From: Caldilineaceae bacterium
GTDB lineage: Bacteria; Chloroflexota; Anaerolineae; Caldilineales; Caldilineaceae
DNA: 8,228 bases
Reading direction: 5' to 3'
Assembly (NCBI GenBank): GCA_012032975.1
Contig: JAAUPU010000089.1
Span: forward strand, 1 to 8,228
Shown here piece by piece: positions 1 to 5,925 of this stretch. The notes under the pieces were generated by a model, which was not told the origin of the DNA, did no database searches, and saw only the letters and a program-made list of their open reading frames with translations. How positions within the stretch are numbered: the stretch's first letter is position 1; the number at the start of each line of letters is the position of its first letter. The position numbers and the translations under genes are program-made.

Positions 1-9
1 ATTCGCCCG

Positions 10-36
10 TCCCCTACAGGTTGGGGGGATTGAAAA
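10..36. other. Short C4/G6 inverted repeat ending in ATTGAAAA, CRISPR-repeat-like, single copy
   Basis: The stretch downstream of the ATPase stop codon has CCCC at 11-14 facing a G run at 23-28, followed directly by ATTGAAAA. Many type I and type III CRISPR repeats contain a small C/G palindrome and end in ATTGAAA plus one base, so this resembles one repeat. Only one copy is visible and the window begins 10 bases before it, so no array can be shown. It could equally be a chance hairpin downstream of the ATPase gene. On the minus strand no T-tract follows the stem, so it is not a good intrinsic terminator. Confidence 0.15.
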
Positions 37-66
37 TCTTGGAACGGCCTAGATCGTGGGAGCGCC

Positions 67-2316
67 TTAGCGATAGCGAAGCCGGTACGCCTTGAGCTTG
101 GTGCGGTCGGACGGGGTGTGAGGGGAAGATGCCGCGTCTGCTTCTGGATCGTCAAGATCGACCTCGGCCACCATGCGACCCAGCTTTTGCAGTTCGCGGC
201 GTGCGGCATGGCGCAGGTGATCCATGCTGACCGGCGAGTTGTCGTCGGCAGCCAAATAGGCCGCTGCGACGATGATATTGCGGATATGGCCGCCGGAGAT
301 CTTGAGCCTCTGGGCAAAATGGCTGAAGTCCAAATCCGGTGAAACAGGCAGGTCAGCGGGTATCAGCGTGTGCCAGATGCGCAACCGATCCTCTGCATCT
401 GGAAATGGAAAGTCTACAACGAATTGCAGACGTCGGATGAAAGCATCATCCAGATTCGAGCGCAGATTTGTGGCCAGAATCGTGATGCCGTCATAACTTT
501 CCATTCGCTGGAGCAGGTAACTGACGCCGATATTGGCATAGCGGTCGTGGGAATCCTTGACCGCGGTGCGCTTGCCAAAGATCGCGTCGGCCTCATCAAA
601 AAAGAGCAATGCGTTGCTCTGTTGCGCCTCTTTGAAAATCGTGTCCAGATTCTTCTCGGTCTCGCCGATATACTTGCTGACCATCGACGAGAGATCGATC
701 TTGTAGAGGTCAATGCCCAGATCCATTGCGATCACCTCGGCGGCCATGGTCTTGCCCGTTCCAGGGTCGCCGGCAAACAACATGGTGATGGCCGGACTTG
801 ACACCAGCTTCCGACCCAGCCCCCACTCCTGCAGCACCTTTGTACGTCCACGGATCGCGGCCACCGTCTCCAACAGGATCTCCAACTGGTTGTCCGGCAG
901 CACCAGATCGCCCCACTCGTAGCGGGGCGTGATCTTTTGGGCCAACTTCCCTAGCTGGGTGCTGGATCGGCTGCGTGCTGCGGCGAAGATATCCTCCGCG
1001 TTGAGGGGAGTTCCGCGTTGGACAACGCTGTCGGTTGCGGCTGCCACCGCATCGCGAATTTGATCACTGGTTAGGTGGAACTGGGCCACCAAGCTCGCGA
1101 TCACCTGTTCGTCAAGCTGCATGGATTCGCCCAGGAAATGACGCCACAGGTTCCCACTTTGGCGATCGCTGGGCAGCGGGACATTCAGCCACAAGATCGG
1201 CCTCCGATGTCCAACGCCCTGCAATTGCCAGCGCGTGCCACTCGACACGATGATCGTGTCGGGATGGGTGACAATTGCATCCAACAGATCCGCTGGCAGC
1301 ACCCCATCTACCAGACAGCCATCGATACCGGCCAGATGTACGATCGCGCCGGTCAACAGGCCATCGCGCAAGATCAACCGAATGGCCGGGGATGTGGCTT
1401 CTCCGGCTGCAGCATATGCCGCGACATCAAATGTGAGCAGAGGACGCTGGGCTTCAACTGCAATCCTGCGCGCCAACGCACTCTGGGGAGAGCCATCTGG
1501 ACCAAAGATACCAAAGAGCGACTGCCCGTGTCGCGCTTTGGCCAGCGCCTGCCACGCCTCCGCACCGATGACGGATTCGTTCTCGTCCAAGTCGTCAGCG
1601 CGGAGGTTGGCATAGGGGCGCAACAAGTCGGTTGGCTCATAGCTACCCAGCAACCAACGGGAAATCGCCGGATCGATGCCAAAGGTGCGCAGGGTTTGTG
1701 GGCCGTTCAATGTCTCTGGATCGCCAACCCACCGCAAGAGATGATGCCGAAATAGCGGTGCGTCATCGTCAAAATGGGCCAACTGGCCCAGCCGTTTGAG
1801 TCCGGCGCCGCACAGAACATTCAGCGCAAGATCGACCGTGGGGCAGCGGAGGAGCACCTGATCTGAGAGGTAGGCATACAGGGCGGCCAAACGCGGTTCG
1901 AGTACAGGCGCCAATGCAATCAAGAGCAGGTCGACATCGAACTGACTGAGGCTCAGTAGATGACGCAGACGGAGCAGCCGCGGCGTTTCGCCGTTTGCCT
2001 GCATCGTCCGTGCGACGGACTCACTCTGTTCCGCCGCCATCGAACAGAGGGCCATCCAGTCATCCGCGCTTTGGCCGTGGGGGTCTGGCGACCAGATCGC
2101 ACCGAGGGGCATCTCCAACAACGCGTGAACAGGCGCATCGAATAGCGCATTGGGCGCTCGGTTCTGAGCGCCCTCGCTGGCGGCTTGCGCCCGCAGATGT
2201 GCGTACCGACGGAGATGCGCATCCATGCGCGTCAATTCGGCCTGGAGGTGGATCAGGTTGTCATCAACACCTGCGCCGAGATCTCCGAAGCGTGGGCTAT
2301 CCTGGCTGTCACTCAT
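67..2316 (-). CDS. eCIS-type AAA+ ATPase (Afp15/Pvc15-like), 749 aa
   Basis: A two-part ATPase. The N-terminal half (about residues 1-230) is helical and resembles the winged-helix N-terminal region of eCIS ATPases. It is followed by a degenerate AAA module at about 265-440, where the P-loop position reads GPDGSPQSA with no GKT lysine. The C-terminal module is a canonical AAA+ domain: Walker A GDPGTGKT at about 517-524, Walker B FFDEAD at about 572-577, sensor 1 ATN at about 615-617, a RR finger at about 628-629 and a sensor-2 GGHIRN near 675-680. An acidic linker (DLDDPEAD) and a basic KLKAYRLRYR end follow. In the family, this ATPase accompanies contractile injection particles and is thought to act in assembly or cargo loading. 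The start at 2316 is preferred over an ATG at 2370 because it overlaps the upstream YbjN-like stop as ATGAGTGA, which suggests translational coupling. No clear Shine-Dalgarno precedes it. Family assignment is strong; the exact role is inferred. Confidence 0.9.
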   Translation of the reverse strand: MSDSQDSPRFGDLGAGVDDNLIHLQAELTRMDAHLRRYAHLRAQAASEGAQNRAPNALFDAPVHALLEMPLGAIWSPDPHGQSADDWMALCSMAAEQSESVARTMQANGETPRLLRLRHLLSLSQFDVDLLLIALAPVLEPRLAALYAYLSDQVLLRCPTVDLALNVLCGAGLKRLGQLAHFDDDAPLFRHHLLRWVGDPETLNGPQTLRTFGIDPAISRWLLGSYEPTDLLRPYANLRADDLDENESVIGAEAWQALAKARHGQSLFGIFGPDGSPQSALARRIAVEAQRPLLTFDVAAYAAAGEATSPAIRLILRDGLLTGAIVHLAGIDGCLVDGVLPADLLDAIVTHPDTIIVSSGTRWQLQGVGHRRPILWLNVPLPSDRQSGNLWRHFLGESMQLDEQVIASLVAQFHLTSDQIRDAVAAATDSVVQRGTPLNAEDIFAAARSRSSTQLGKLAQKITPRYEWGDLVLPDNQLEILLETVAAIRGRTKVLQEWGLGRKLVSSPAITMLFAGDPGTGKTMAAEVIAMDLGIDLYKIDLSSMVSKYIGETEKNLDTIFKEAQQSNALLFFDEADAIFGKRTAVKDSHDRYANIGVSYLLQRMESYDGITILATNLRSNLDDAFIRRLQFVVDFPFPDAEDRLRIWHTLIPADLPVSPDLDFSHFAQRLKISGGHIRNIIVAAAYLAADDNSPVSMDHLRHAARRELQKLGRMVAEVDLDDPEADAASSPHTPSDRTKLKAYRLRYR

Positions 2317-2803
2317 TGGCGGATGGCGTGGGGTCGCCAATATCGAGACCCTCAATCTCTCTGATCGCATCCAAAGGCGTCATCTGGCTCGAAATCACTG
2401 CGGTCAAGGCGGGCAAATAGCGAGCCATCACCGCCAAATTGGCAATCACAATCGGCCGGATCAAGCCAGAACTCATCTCCACATCTTCCACGGTCAAGCC
2501 GGTACGGCAGCGGACCTCTCCATCCTCGAAGTCCATTTCAAACGCACCGAGCATCACGCCATAGTTGGCGCGTGTGATGAATTCGGCGACCGCGGGACGC
2601 CGCGGCTCGGGTACGGAGAGTGGGCAGAGAGAATAGAAGACCAGCTGTCCATACGCCTCGCGAAAGCGCGCATAGCAGATCCACGAAGCGGTGTCCGCAA
2701 AGTAGATCATTTGCAGAAGACCGGGATCATCGGTCTGTGTGTAGCTCCATTGGGATTCTTCGAGGAAACGAAGAAAGGCGTCTCGAATTGGCAGATGATC
2801 GAT
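2309..2803 (-). CDS. YbjN-like protein (type III secretion chaperone-type fold), 164 aa, probable ATC start
   Basis: The central segment, reading FYSLCPLSVPEPRR then ITRANYGVMLGAFEMD then DGEVRCRT, matches the YbjN family pattern. This includes the RANY...LG.FE.D..DGE.R core and a C-terminal Y.PAL..V helix. YbjN proteins (Pfam 'putative bacterial sensory transduction regulator') have a fold like type III secretion chaperones. The first in-frame ATG is at 2710, but it has no Shine-Dalgarno and would remove the first helix. Upstream, the frame stays open and family-like (DHLPIRDAFLRFLEES, WSY) back to a TGA at 2809-2807. The only codon at the expected start is ATC (2803-2801), about ten bases after AGGAGGG (2819-2813). 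So either ATC is used or an ATG has been lost or misread. The 3' end overlaps the ATPase start by eight bases. A chaperone-like role for eCIS cargo is inference from context. A conservative annotation would be 2309-2710 (133 aa). Confidence 0.78.
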   Translation of the reverse strand: MDHLPIRDAFLRFLEESQWSYTQTDDPGLLQMIYFADTASWICYARFREAYGQLVFYSLCPLSVPEPRRPAVAEFITRANYGVMLGAFEMDFEDGEVRCRTGLTVEDVEMSSGLIRPIVIANLAVMARYLPALTAVISSQMTPLDAIREIEGLDIGDPTPSANE

Positions 2804-2812
2804 GGTTCAACT

Positions 2813-2819
2813 CCCTCCT
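2813..2819 (-). promoter_or_regulatory. Shine-Dalgarno AGGAGGG that decides the YbjN-like start
   Basis: Read on the minus strand this is AGGAGGG, nearly perfect for 16S pairing. It lies ten bases ahead of ATC at 2803-2801, the first codon of the frame that gives family-like YbjN sequence. There is no ATG, GTG or TTG in that frame between the stop at 2809-2807 and the ATG at 2710. A TTG lies nearer the SD but in another frame. Confidence 0.6.
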
Positions 2820-2900
2820 GAAGCAGGAAACAACGGCCAGCGGTTCGCAGCGCCAGCTACCTTTGGAACGTGCGTTACAATGTGCGGGTGCCAAGGGGGG

Positions 2901-2927
2901 ATAAAGGAAAATCCGGCGATTGGCCGG
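2901..2927 (-). terminator. Short hairpin with T-rich tail after the effector gene
   Basis: On the minus strand, CCGGC (2927-2923), a five-base loop and GCCGG (2917-2913) form a small GC stem. ATTTTCCTTTAT follows directly. It lies 70 bases past the stop of the metallopeptidase segment and ahead of the YbjN-like gene. The stem is only five pairs, so termination may be partial, leaving the downstream YbjN-ATPase pair on the same or a separate transcript. The rest of the 193-base gap (2804-2996) shows only the SD above; no convincing promoter was found. Confidence 0.45.
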
Positions 2928-2996
2928 TGGATGCCTCTGGATGGAGCAGCGCAATTCCACAACCCACGGCTGCTGCCAGACGGATGAATACGAACC

Positions 2997-4238
2997 TTAT
3001 TCGTGGGGCAGGAATTTGTCAAACGCACGCAACTTATCGACCGCCTTATACTCGTCCGGCTTGATGCCGCGCAGGATGATCGCTGCATGGAGCGGATCGC
3101 CCTCGATCAGCTTGAGTGCATCGGCCGGGCTGGAGAAGAATTCCATCGCCATGGAGAAGACCTCGGCGTTGCCGCTCTTGTAGGCAGTGGAGGTGTACTT
3201 GCCCGTCACATATTTGCCGGCGTAGCGACCCTCCCCAAAGGTGGTGAAAATCGGGGTCGCCCCTTTTCTGGCTGTGCCACCGCCAGATGCCAGGTGACGT
3301 GCGCTCAACAGCAGGTGCATGTCGTGGAAAACCTCCGTCGGCAAGAACTTCTCCACAATGTGGCCCACCTCGTGGGCAATCACATTGGTGGCTTCGTCAT
3401 AGGCAACATGGAGCTGCTTCCCGCCGCTTGCGTAGGCGCGGAATCCCCAAGGGGACTCCGCGCCTTGAGACGCGGTTGCGTGTACGTGAATCTCGGGCTT
3501 GTTGATGCGCGTCAAGATTTCCGGTGCAATGATGGCTTTCATCATCCGGTCTACCGTGCCCACACGGGCCCGGAATGTCCGGCTCTTGAGCCGCTTCTGG
3601 GCGCGCTTTCGATCAAAGATGCTGTTGAAAACTTTGCGAGATTTCCAAAGATCGTTGACCTCCTTGATGTTGGCATCGAGGCTGCCGCCATCTTTCCAGT
3701 CGGCTCGTTTCGCAGTACTGGGCGTCACATCATTTTTGGACTGCCCCTCTTCCAAGAGGAACTTGACCGTCGGCAGATCTTTGAGAGCGGCCGCGAACGG
3801 ACCCATCTCTTGTGGCGTCAAATAGGCCTGGTTCAGCTTGACGTTCTGGCGTTCCTCCATGAATTTCTTGCCCGCCTCCTGAAGATTCAAATCTGGTCCC
3901 AGGAATCTTCGCTCCGGCGCCAATTCTGGCGATTTAGCCACGCTCCGCTTGGACTCCGCACTCACCACATCCGTAAAATGCTTCATAATACCCAGTTTCG
4001 CCATTAGCCGGGCTTTGTCGTGGACCTTGGTATGATCCTGATAAGCTCGTCTGGCCGTGCCGAAGTCTGTCTCCTCAACCAAGTATTCTGCAAAGTCCAA
4101 TCGGAATTCCAGCTTATCGTCGTTGGTGGGAACGGCATTGCCCAACGGACTCTCCTGAGCCATGCGCAGAACCTTGTCAACCAGGGACTCATTTTGAAGT
4201 AGCTGCAGGGCTACATCGCGCTCGCGGCTCATGGCCAT
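2997..4238 (-). CDS. C-terminal metallopeptidase (HEVGH) part of the eCIS-core effector; separate frame
   Basis: This frame is open from 4619, but sequence above about 4260 is out-of-frame reading of the glycine-rich region. The real content begins around 4260-4238 (possible start MAMSRERD at 4238, giving 413 aa). The first 230 residues are charged and helical, with no family recognised. They are followed by a zincin-like domain: AHEVGHIVE with the first zinc histidine at codon 3374-3372, a long helix ending in HDMHLLLSARH, and YKSGNAEVFSMAMEFF about 70 residues later. There Glu in AEVF is the likely third ligand, as in gluzincin-type toxin peptidases (N..E.F pattern). It is most likely the toxin domain of the upstream DUF4157 protein, cut off by a +1 frame break in the G6 run 4258-4253. 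The overlap with the upstream frame is about 47 bases. If the break is natural, it would be a separate gene with poor SD (GGGCGAG). The substrate is unknown. Confidence 0.75.
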   Translation of the reverse strand: MAMSRERDVALQLLQNESLVDKVLRMAQESPLGNAVPTNDDKLEFRLDFAEYLVEETDFGTARRAYQDHTKVHDKARLMAKLGIMKHFTDVVSAESKRSVAKSPELAPERRFLGPDLNLQEAGKKFMEERQNVKLNQAYLTPQEMGPFAAALKDLPTVKFLLEEGQSKNDVTPSTAKRADWKDGGSLDANIKEVNDLWKSRKVFNSIFDRKRAQKRLKSRTFRARVGTVDRMMKAIIAPEILTRINKPEIHVHATASQGAESPWGFRAYASGGKQLHVAYDEATNVIAHEVGHIVEKFLPTEVFHDMHLLLSARHLASGGGTARKGATPIFTTFGEGRYAGKYVTGKYTSTAYKSGNAEVFSMAMEFFSSPADALKLIEGDPLHAAIILRGIKPDEYKAVDKLRAFDKFLPHE

Positions 4239-5529
4239 CTCGCCCAAACTTTCCCCCCGAACCAAGCCGGCCTCCCAAATGGTCGGCGACGTTCGTCGAT
4301 GTCTCCGGCAATTGGCCGCCCCAGCGCACGTTGTAGGACTTGTCCTTGCGCCGCCAATGGGTGTCGGCCAGGTCAGAGCCAAGCTTGGCGCCGGCATAGA
4401 TGCCGCCTCCGAAGCCCATCGCGGCGCCATAGCCCGCACCCGCAATGCCGCCACCGATGCCCGCAATACCCGCACCGAGGCCAGCCAATAGATTTCTGGG
4501 GCTGTACCATTTCTTGTCCTTGTTGGCCATCTTGGCGTAGCTGGATGAGAACGCGCGCTTTGCGCCGAGGCCAGCGCCAGCAAAGAGACCAGCCACCGCG
4601 CCAACGCCCCCCATCGCAAGACCGGCTGTCAACGCACCACCTGTACCACCGAGGCCCTTGGCTACACTCCGCCCCTCTTTTTCACCCTTCCAAGTGCGCG
4701 GGTCGTACCACTTGCGTTGCAGTCGTTTTGGCTTGGCGCTGGCGCCGCCCTGCTGGATTGTGTGGGTCAATTCGTGGGCGAGGAGCCGTTTACCGGCCGT
4801 CGCGCCGGGGTCGAACTTTCCTGCGCCCATGAAGATATGGCTGCCATGGGTGAATGCCTGGGCGCTGATGTCCCGGTTCATCTGAACAGAGCGGCTGTCC
4901 GTGTGGATCTTGACGCGACTGAAATCGGCGCCAAAGCGCGGCTCCATGAAGCTGCGCGTCTGCTTGGGCAAAGGGCGTCCCCCGCCCATGCTTGCCGCCA
5001 ATCGCCGATCAAAATCGCCGCCGGGCTGGAAGCTCCCATCCATCGACCGCTGTAGCAGCGGCTTGCGCTGCACCTCGTCCTCGACCTCTTCGTCTACCTC
5101 CATCTCCTTCTCTTCGCGACTCTTGACGGGTTCGACGCGGTGACGTTGGACCAAGCCACGCTTGGTCTGGGCTAGCTCGTCGTCGGAAAGGCGGTGATCG
5201 GCGTGTCGCTGAACCAGGCGTGTGACAGAGAGAGCCAGCGGCTTGGCGCGCACGGCCGCGTCTTCCAACTCATCCCGTTGCATCGGCGTTTGGCTCGGCG
5301 AGAAAGAAGCCAGCTTCATACCGACCACCTGATTCGCAATCCGGTCGGCCTCCTGCTCATACTTGTCATTGGCCGGCCCTACCGTCAGCTTGGGCTGGAT
5401 CTGGGGCAGCGGGGCGGAATTGTGGCAACGGCACAGCCACCTGCCGGGCGCGCCGCACCTCTGGCCGGTTGAGCATCCGCTGGACCGCGTCTGGTCCTGC
5501 CGTCGCAGAGAGCCGCTGCACCTCCCCAT
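4189..5529 (-). CDS. eCIS-core (DUF4157) domain protein with glycine-zipper segments; middle segment of a broken frame
   Basis: Real family sequence begins near 5410, with PLPQIQPKLTVG then KYEQEADRIANQVV, the usual opening of DUF4157 proteins. The first roughly 40 codons from 5529 are out of frame. Next come QR repeats (LVQRH twice, VQRKPLLQR) and an acidic stretch (EEKEMEVDEEVEDE). The eCIS-core domain (about 5067-4744) contains F.PRFGADFSRVKIHTD, QAFTHGSHIFMG and LLAHELTHTIQQ; its HExxH starts at codon 4776-4774. The core is followed by two glycine/alanine-rich hydrophobic segments (about 4653-4570 and 4494-4387), each introduced by a KWY(D/S)PR motif, which look like membrane-inserting helical hairpins. 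The reading continues correctly to about 4260 (NVADHLGG), after which the last 20 codons (GRDGHEPRA...) look like frame-3 noise ending at TGA 4191-4189. DUF4157 proteins are frequent eCIS neighbours and in several systems are particle cargo. The metallopeptidase segment continues it in the +1 frame. Confidence 0.85.
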   Translation of the reverse strand: MGRCSGSLRRQDQTRSSGCSTGQRCGAPGRWLCRCHNSAPLPQIQPKLTVGPANDKYEQEADRIANQVVGMKLASFSPSQTPMQRDELEDAAVRAKPLALSVTRLVQRHADHRLSDDELAQTKRGLVQRHRVEPVKSREEKEMEVDEEVEDEVQRKPLLQRSMDGSFQPGGDFDRRLAASMGGGRPLPKQTRSFMEPRFGADFSRVKIHTDSRSVQMNRDISAQAFTHGSHIFMGAGKFDPGATAGKRLLAHELTHTIQQGGASAKPKRLQRKWYDPRTWKGEKEGRSVAKGLGGTGGALTAGLAMGGVGAVAGLFAGAGLGAKRAFSSSYAKMANKDKKWYSPRNLLAGLGAGIAGIGGGIAGAGYGAAMGFGGGIYAGAKLGSDLADTHWRRKDKSYNVRWGGQLPETSTNVADHLGGRLGSGGKFGRDGHEPRARCSPAATSK

Positions 5530-5695
5530 AGGTCAACGAGAGCGGGTCGATCTCAGCGCGTTGGCGCAGGTCGTTTGCGCCACGGAGCTGAACAGTCTGC
5601 TGAACAGCCTGCTGTCCAGTCGGGCGCGGCATCGATGCGCTCTTTGGGTTGGCAACAACCGGCTGGGATTTTGGCGATGCTTTTTGTGGGGCCAT
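5366..5695 (-). CDS. N-terminal leader of the eCIS-core effector; first frame segment
   Basis: The ATG at 5695 is the first start in this frame after an upstream TAG, and lies about 50 bases from the predicted transcription start. It opens a proline/glutamine-rich leader: MAPQKASPKS, then GQQAVQQTVQLRG, then a helix SLTYGEVQRLSATAGPDAVQRMLNRPEV. The last part resembles the '.LQR.AGN.AV.RML' element found at the start of DUF4157 proteins. It runs in frame to about PLPQF (5410). After that the frame gives unrelated residues and stops at 5368-5366, while the adjacent +1 frame takes up PLPQIQPKLTVG. So this is the beginning of the same gene, broken by one extra base (or two missing) near the G/C runs at 5403-5414. 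Joining all three segments by removing one base at each break gives a single protein of about 898 aa (5695-2997). SD is weak (GGTGACAG). Confidence 0.7.
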   Translation of the reverse strand: MAPQKASPKSQPVVANPKSASMPRPTGQQAVQQTVQLRGANDLRQRAEIDPLSLTYGEVQRLSATAGPDAVQRMLNRPEVRRARQVAVPLPQFRPAAPDPAQADGRAGQ

Positions 5696-5752
5696 TCTGT
5701 CACCGAGCTTTGCATATCGTGAAGCGTACGGCTATGATCCAGATTGAGCCTG

Positions 5753-5780
5753 ATTATATCCAAACATCGCGCAGAGTCAA
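5753..5780 (-). promoter_or_regulatory. Sigma70-like promoter for the eCIS-core effector gene
   Basis: On the minus strand TTGACT (5780-5775) is followed after 16 bases by TATAAT (5758-5753). The -10 is perfect and the -35 matches five of six consensus bases. The predicted start of transcription is near 5746, giving an untranslated leader of about 50 bases before the ATG at 5695. No inverted repeat suggesting an operator was noticed over it. Confidence 0.6.
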
Positions 5781-5828
5781 AAGGTCAGAAAATTGGCCCC
5801 TGGATCATCCACCTTTTCGTCTTTCGCA

Positions 5829-5837
5829 TGGTATAAT
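5829..5837 (+). promoter_or_regulatory. Extended -10 promoter for the CBS-domain gene
   Basis: TGGTATAAT is an extended -10 (TGn plus a perfect TATAAT at 5832-5837). The -35 position, around 5809-5814, reads CCACCT and is not consensus, as is usual for extended -10 promoters. Transcription would start near 5844, leaving about 80 bases of leader. It diverges from the effector promoter about 50 bases away, so the two promoters share the 5696-5925 intergenic region. Confidence 0.55.
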
Positions 5838-5925
5838 CTTAGGAGCGCGGCTAGCTATGGCCTGCACGAACGGCAAAACATTTGGGGTAAGATTGCCCAG
5901 ATCCATCCCAACAGAAAGGCACTCC

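Noticed and set aside
2317..2370. ATPase start 54 bases further upstream
   Set aside because: The 18 extra residues (MRSERLRVSILATPRHPP) look like out-of-frame YbjN sequence. The ATGAGTGA overlap supports 2316.
2727..3088. Minus-strand open frames in the gap between effector and YbjN-like gene (77 and 93 aa)
   Set aside because: They overlap the effector 3' end and the YbjN start in other frames. The composition is Ser/Arg/Pro-rich, with no SD or family match.
3003..4007. 334-codon plus-strand open frame antisense to the metallopeptidase segment
   Set aside because: It is a mirror of the real minus-strand frame. It shows no family motif, and the opposite strand carries HEVGH and coherent helices.
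4201..4260. Programmed +1 frameshift signal at the G6 run
   Set aside because: There is no in-frame stop or rare codon right at the run and no clear downstream structure. Assembly error or phase variation is simpler, so this was kept only as an option in the finding.
5533..5763. 76-codon minus-strand frame starting in the effector promoter region
   Set aside because: Its start lies at the -10 element itself, and the downstream part overlaps the better-supported leader frame from 5695.
5575..5925. In-frame upstream extension of the CBS-domain gene (268 aa version)
   Set aside because: It would start inside the effector leader and cross the promoter at 5829-5837. CBS homology and the ribosome-binding site support 5926.
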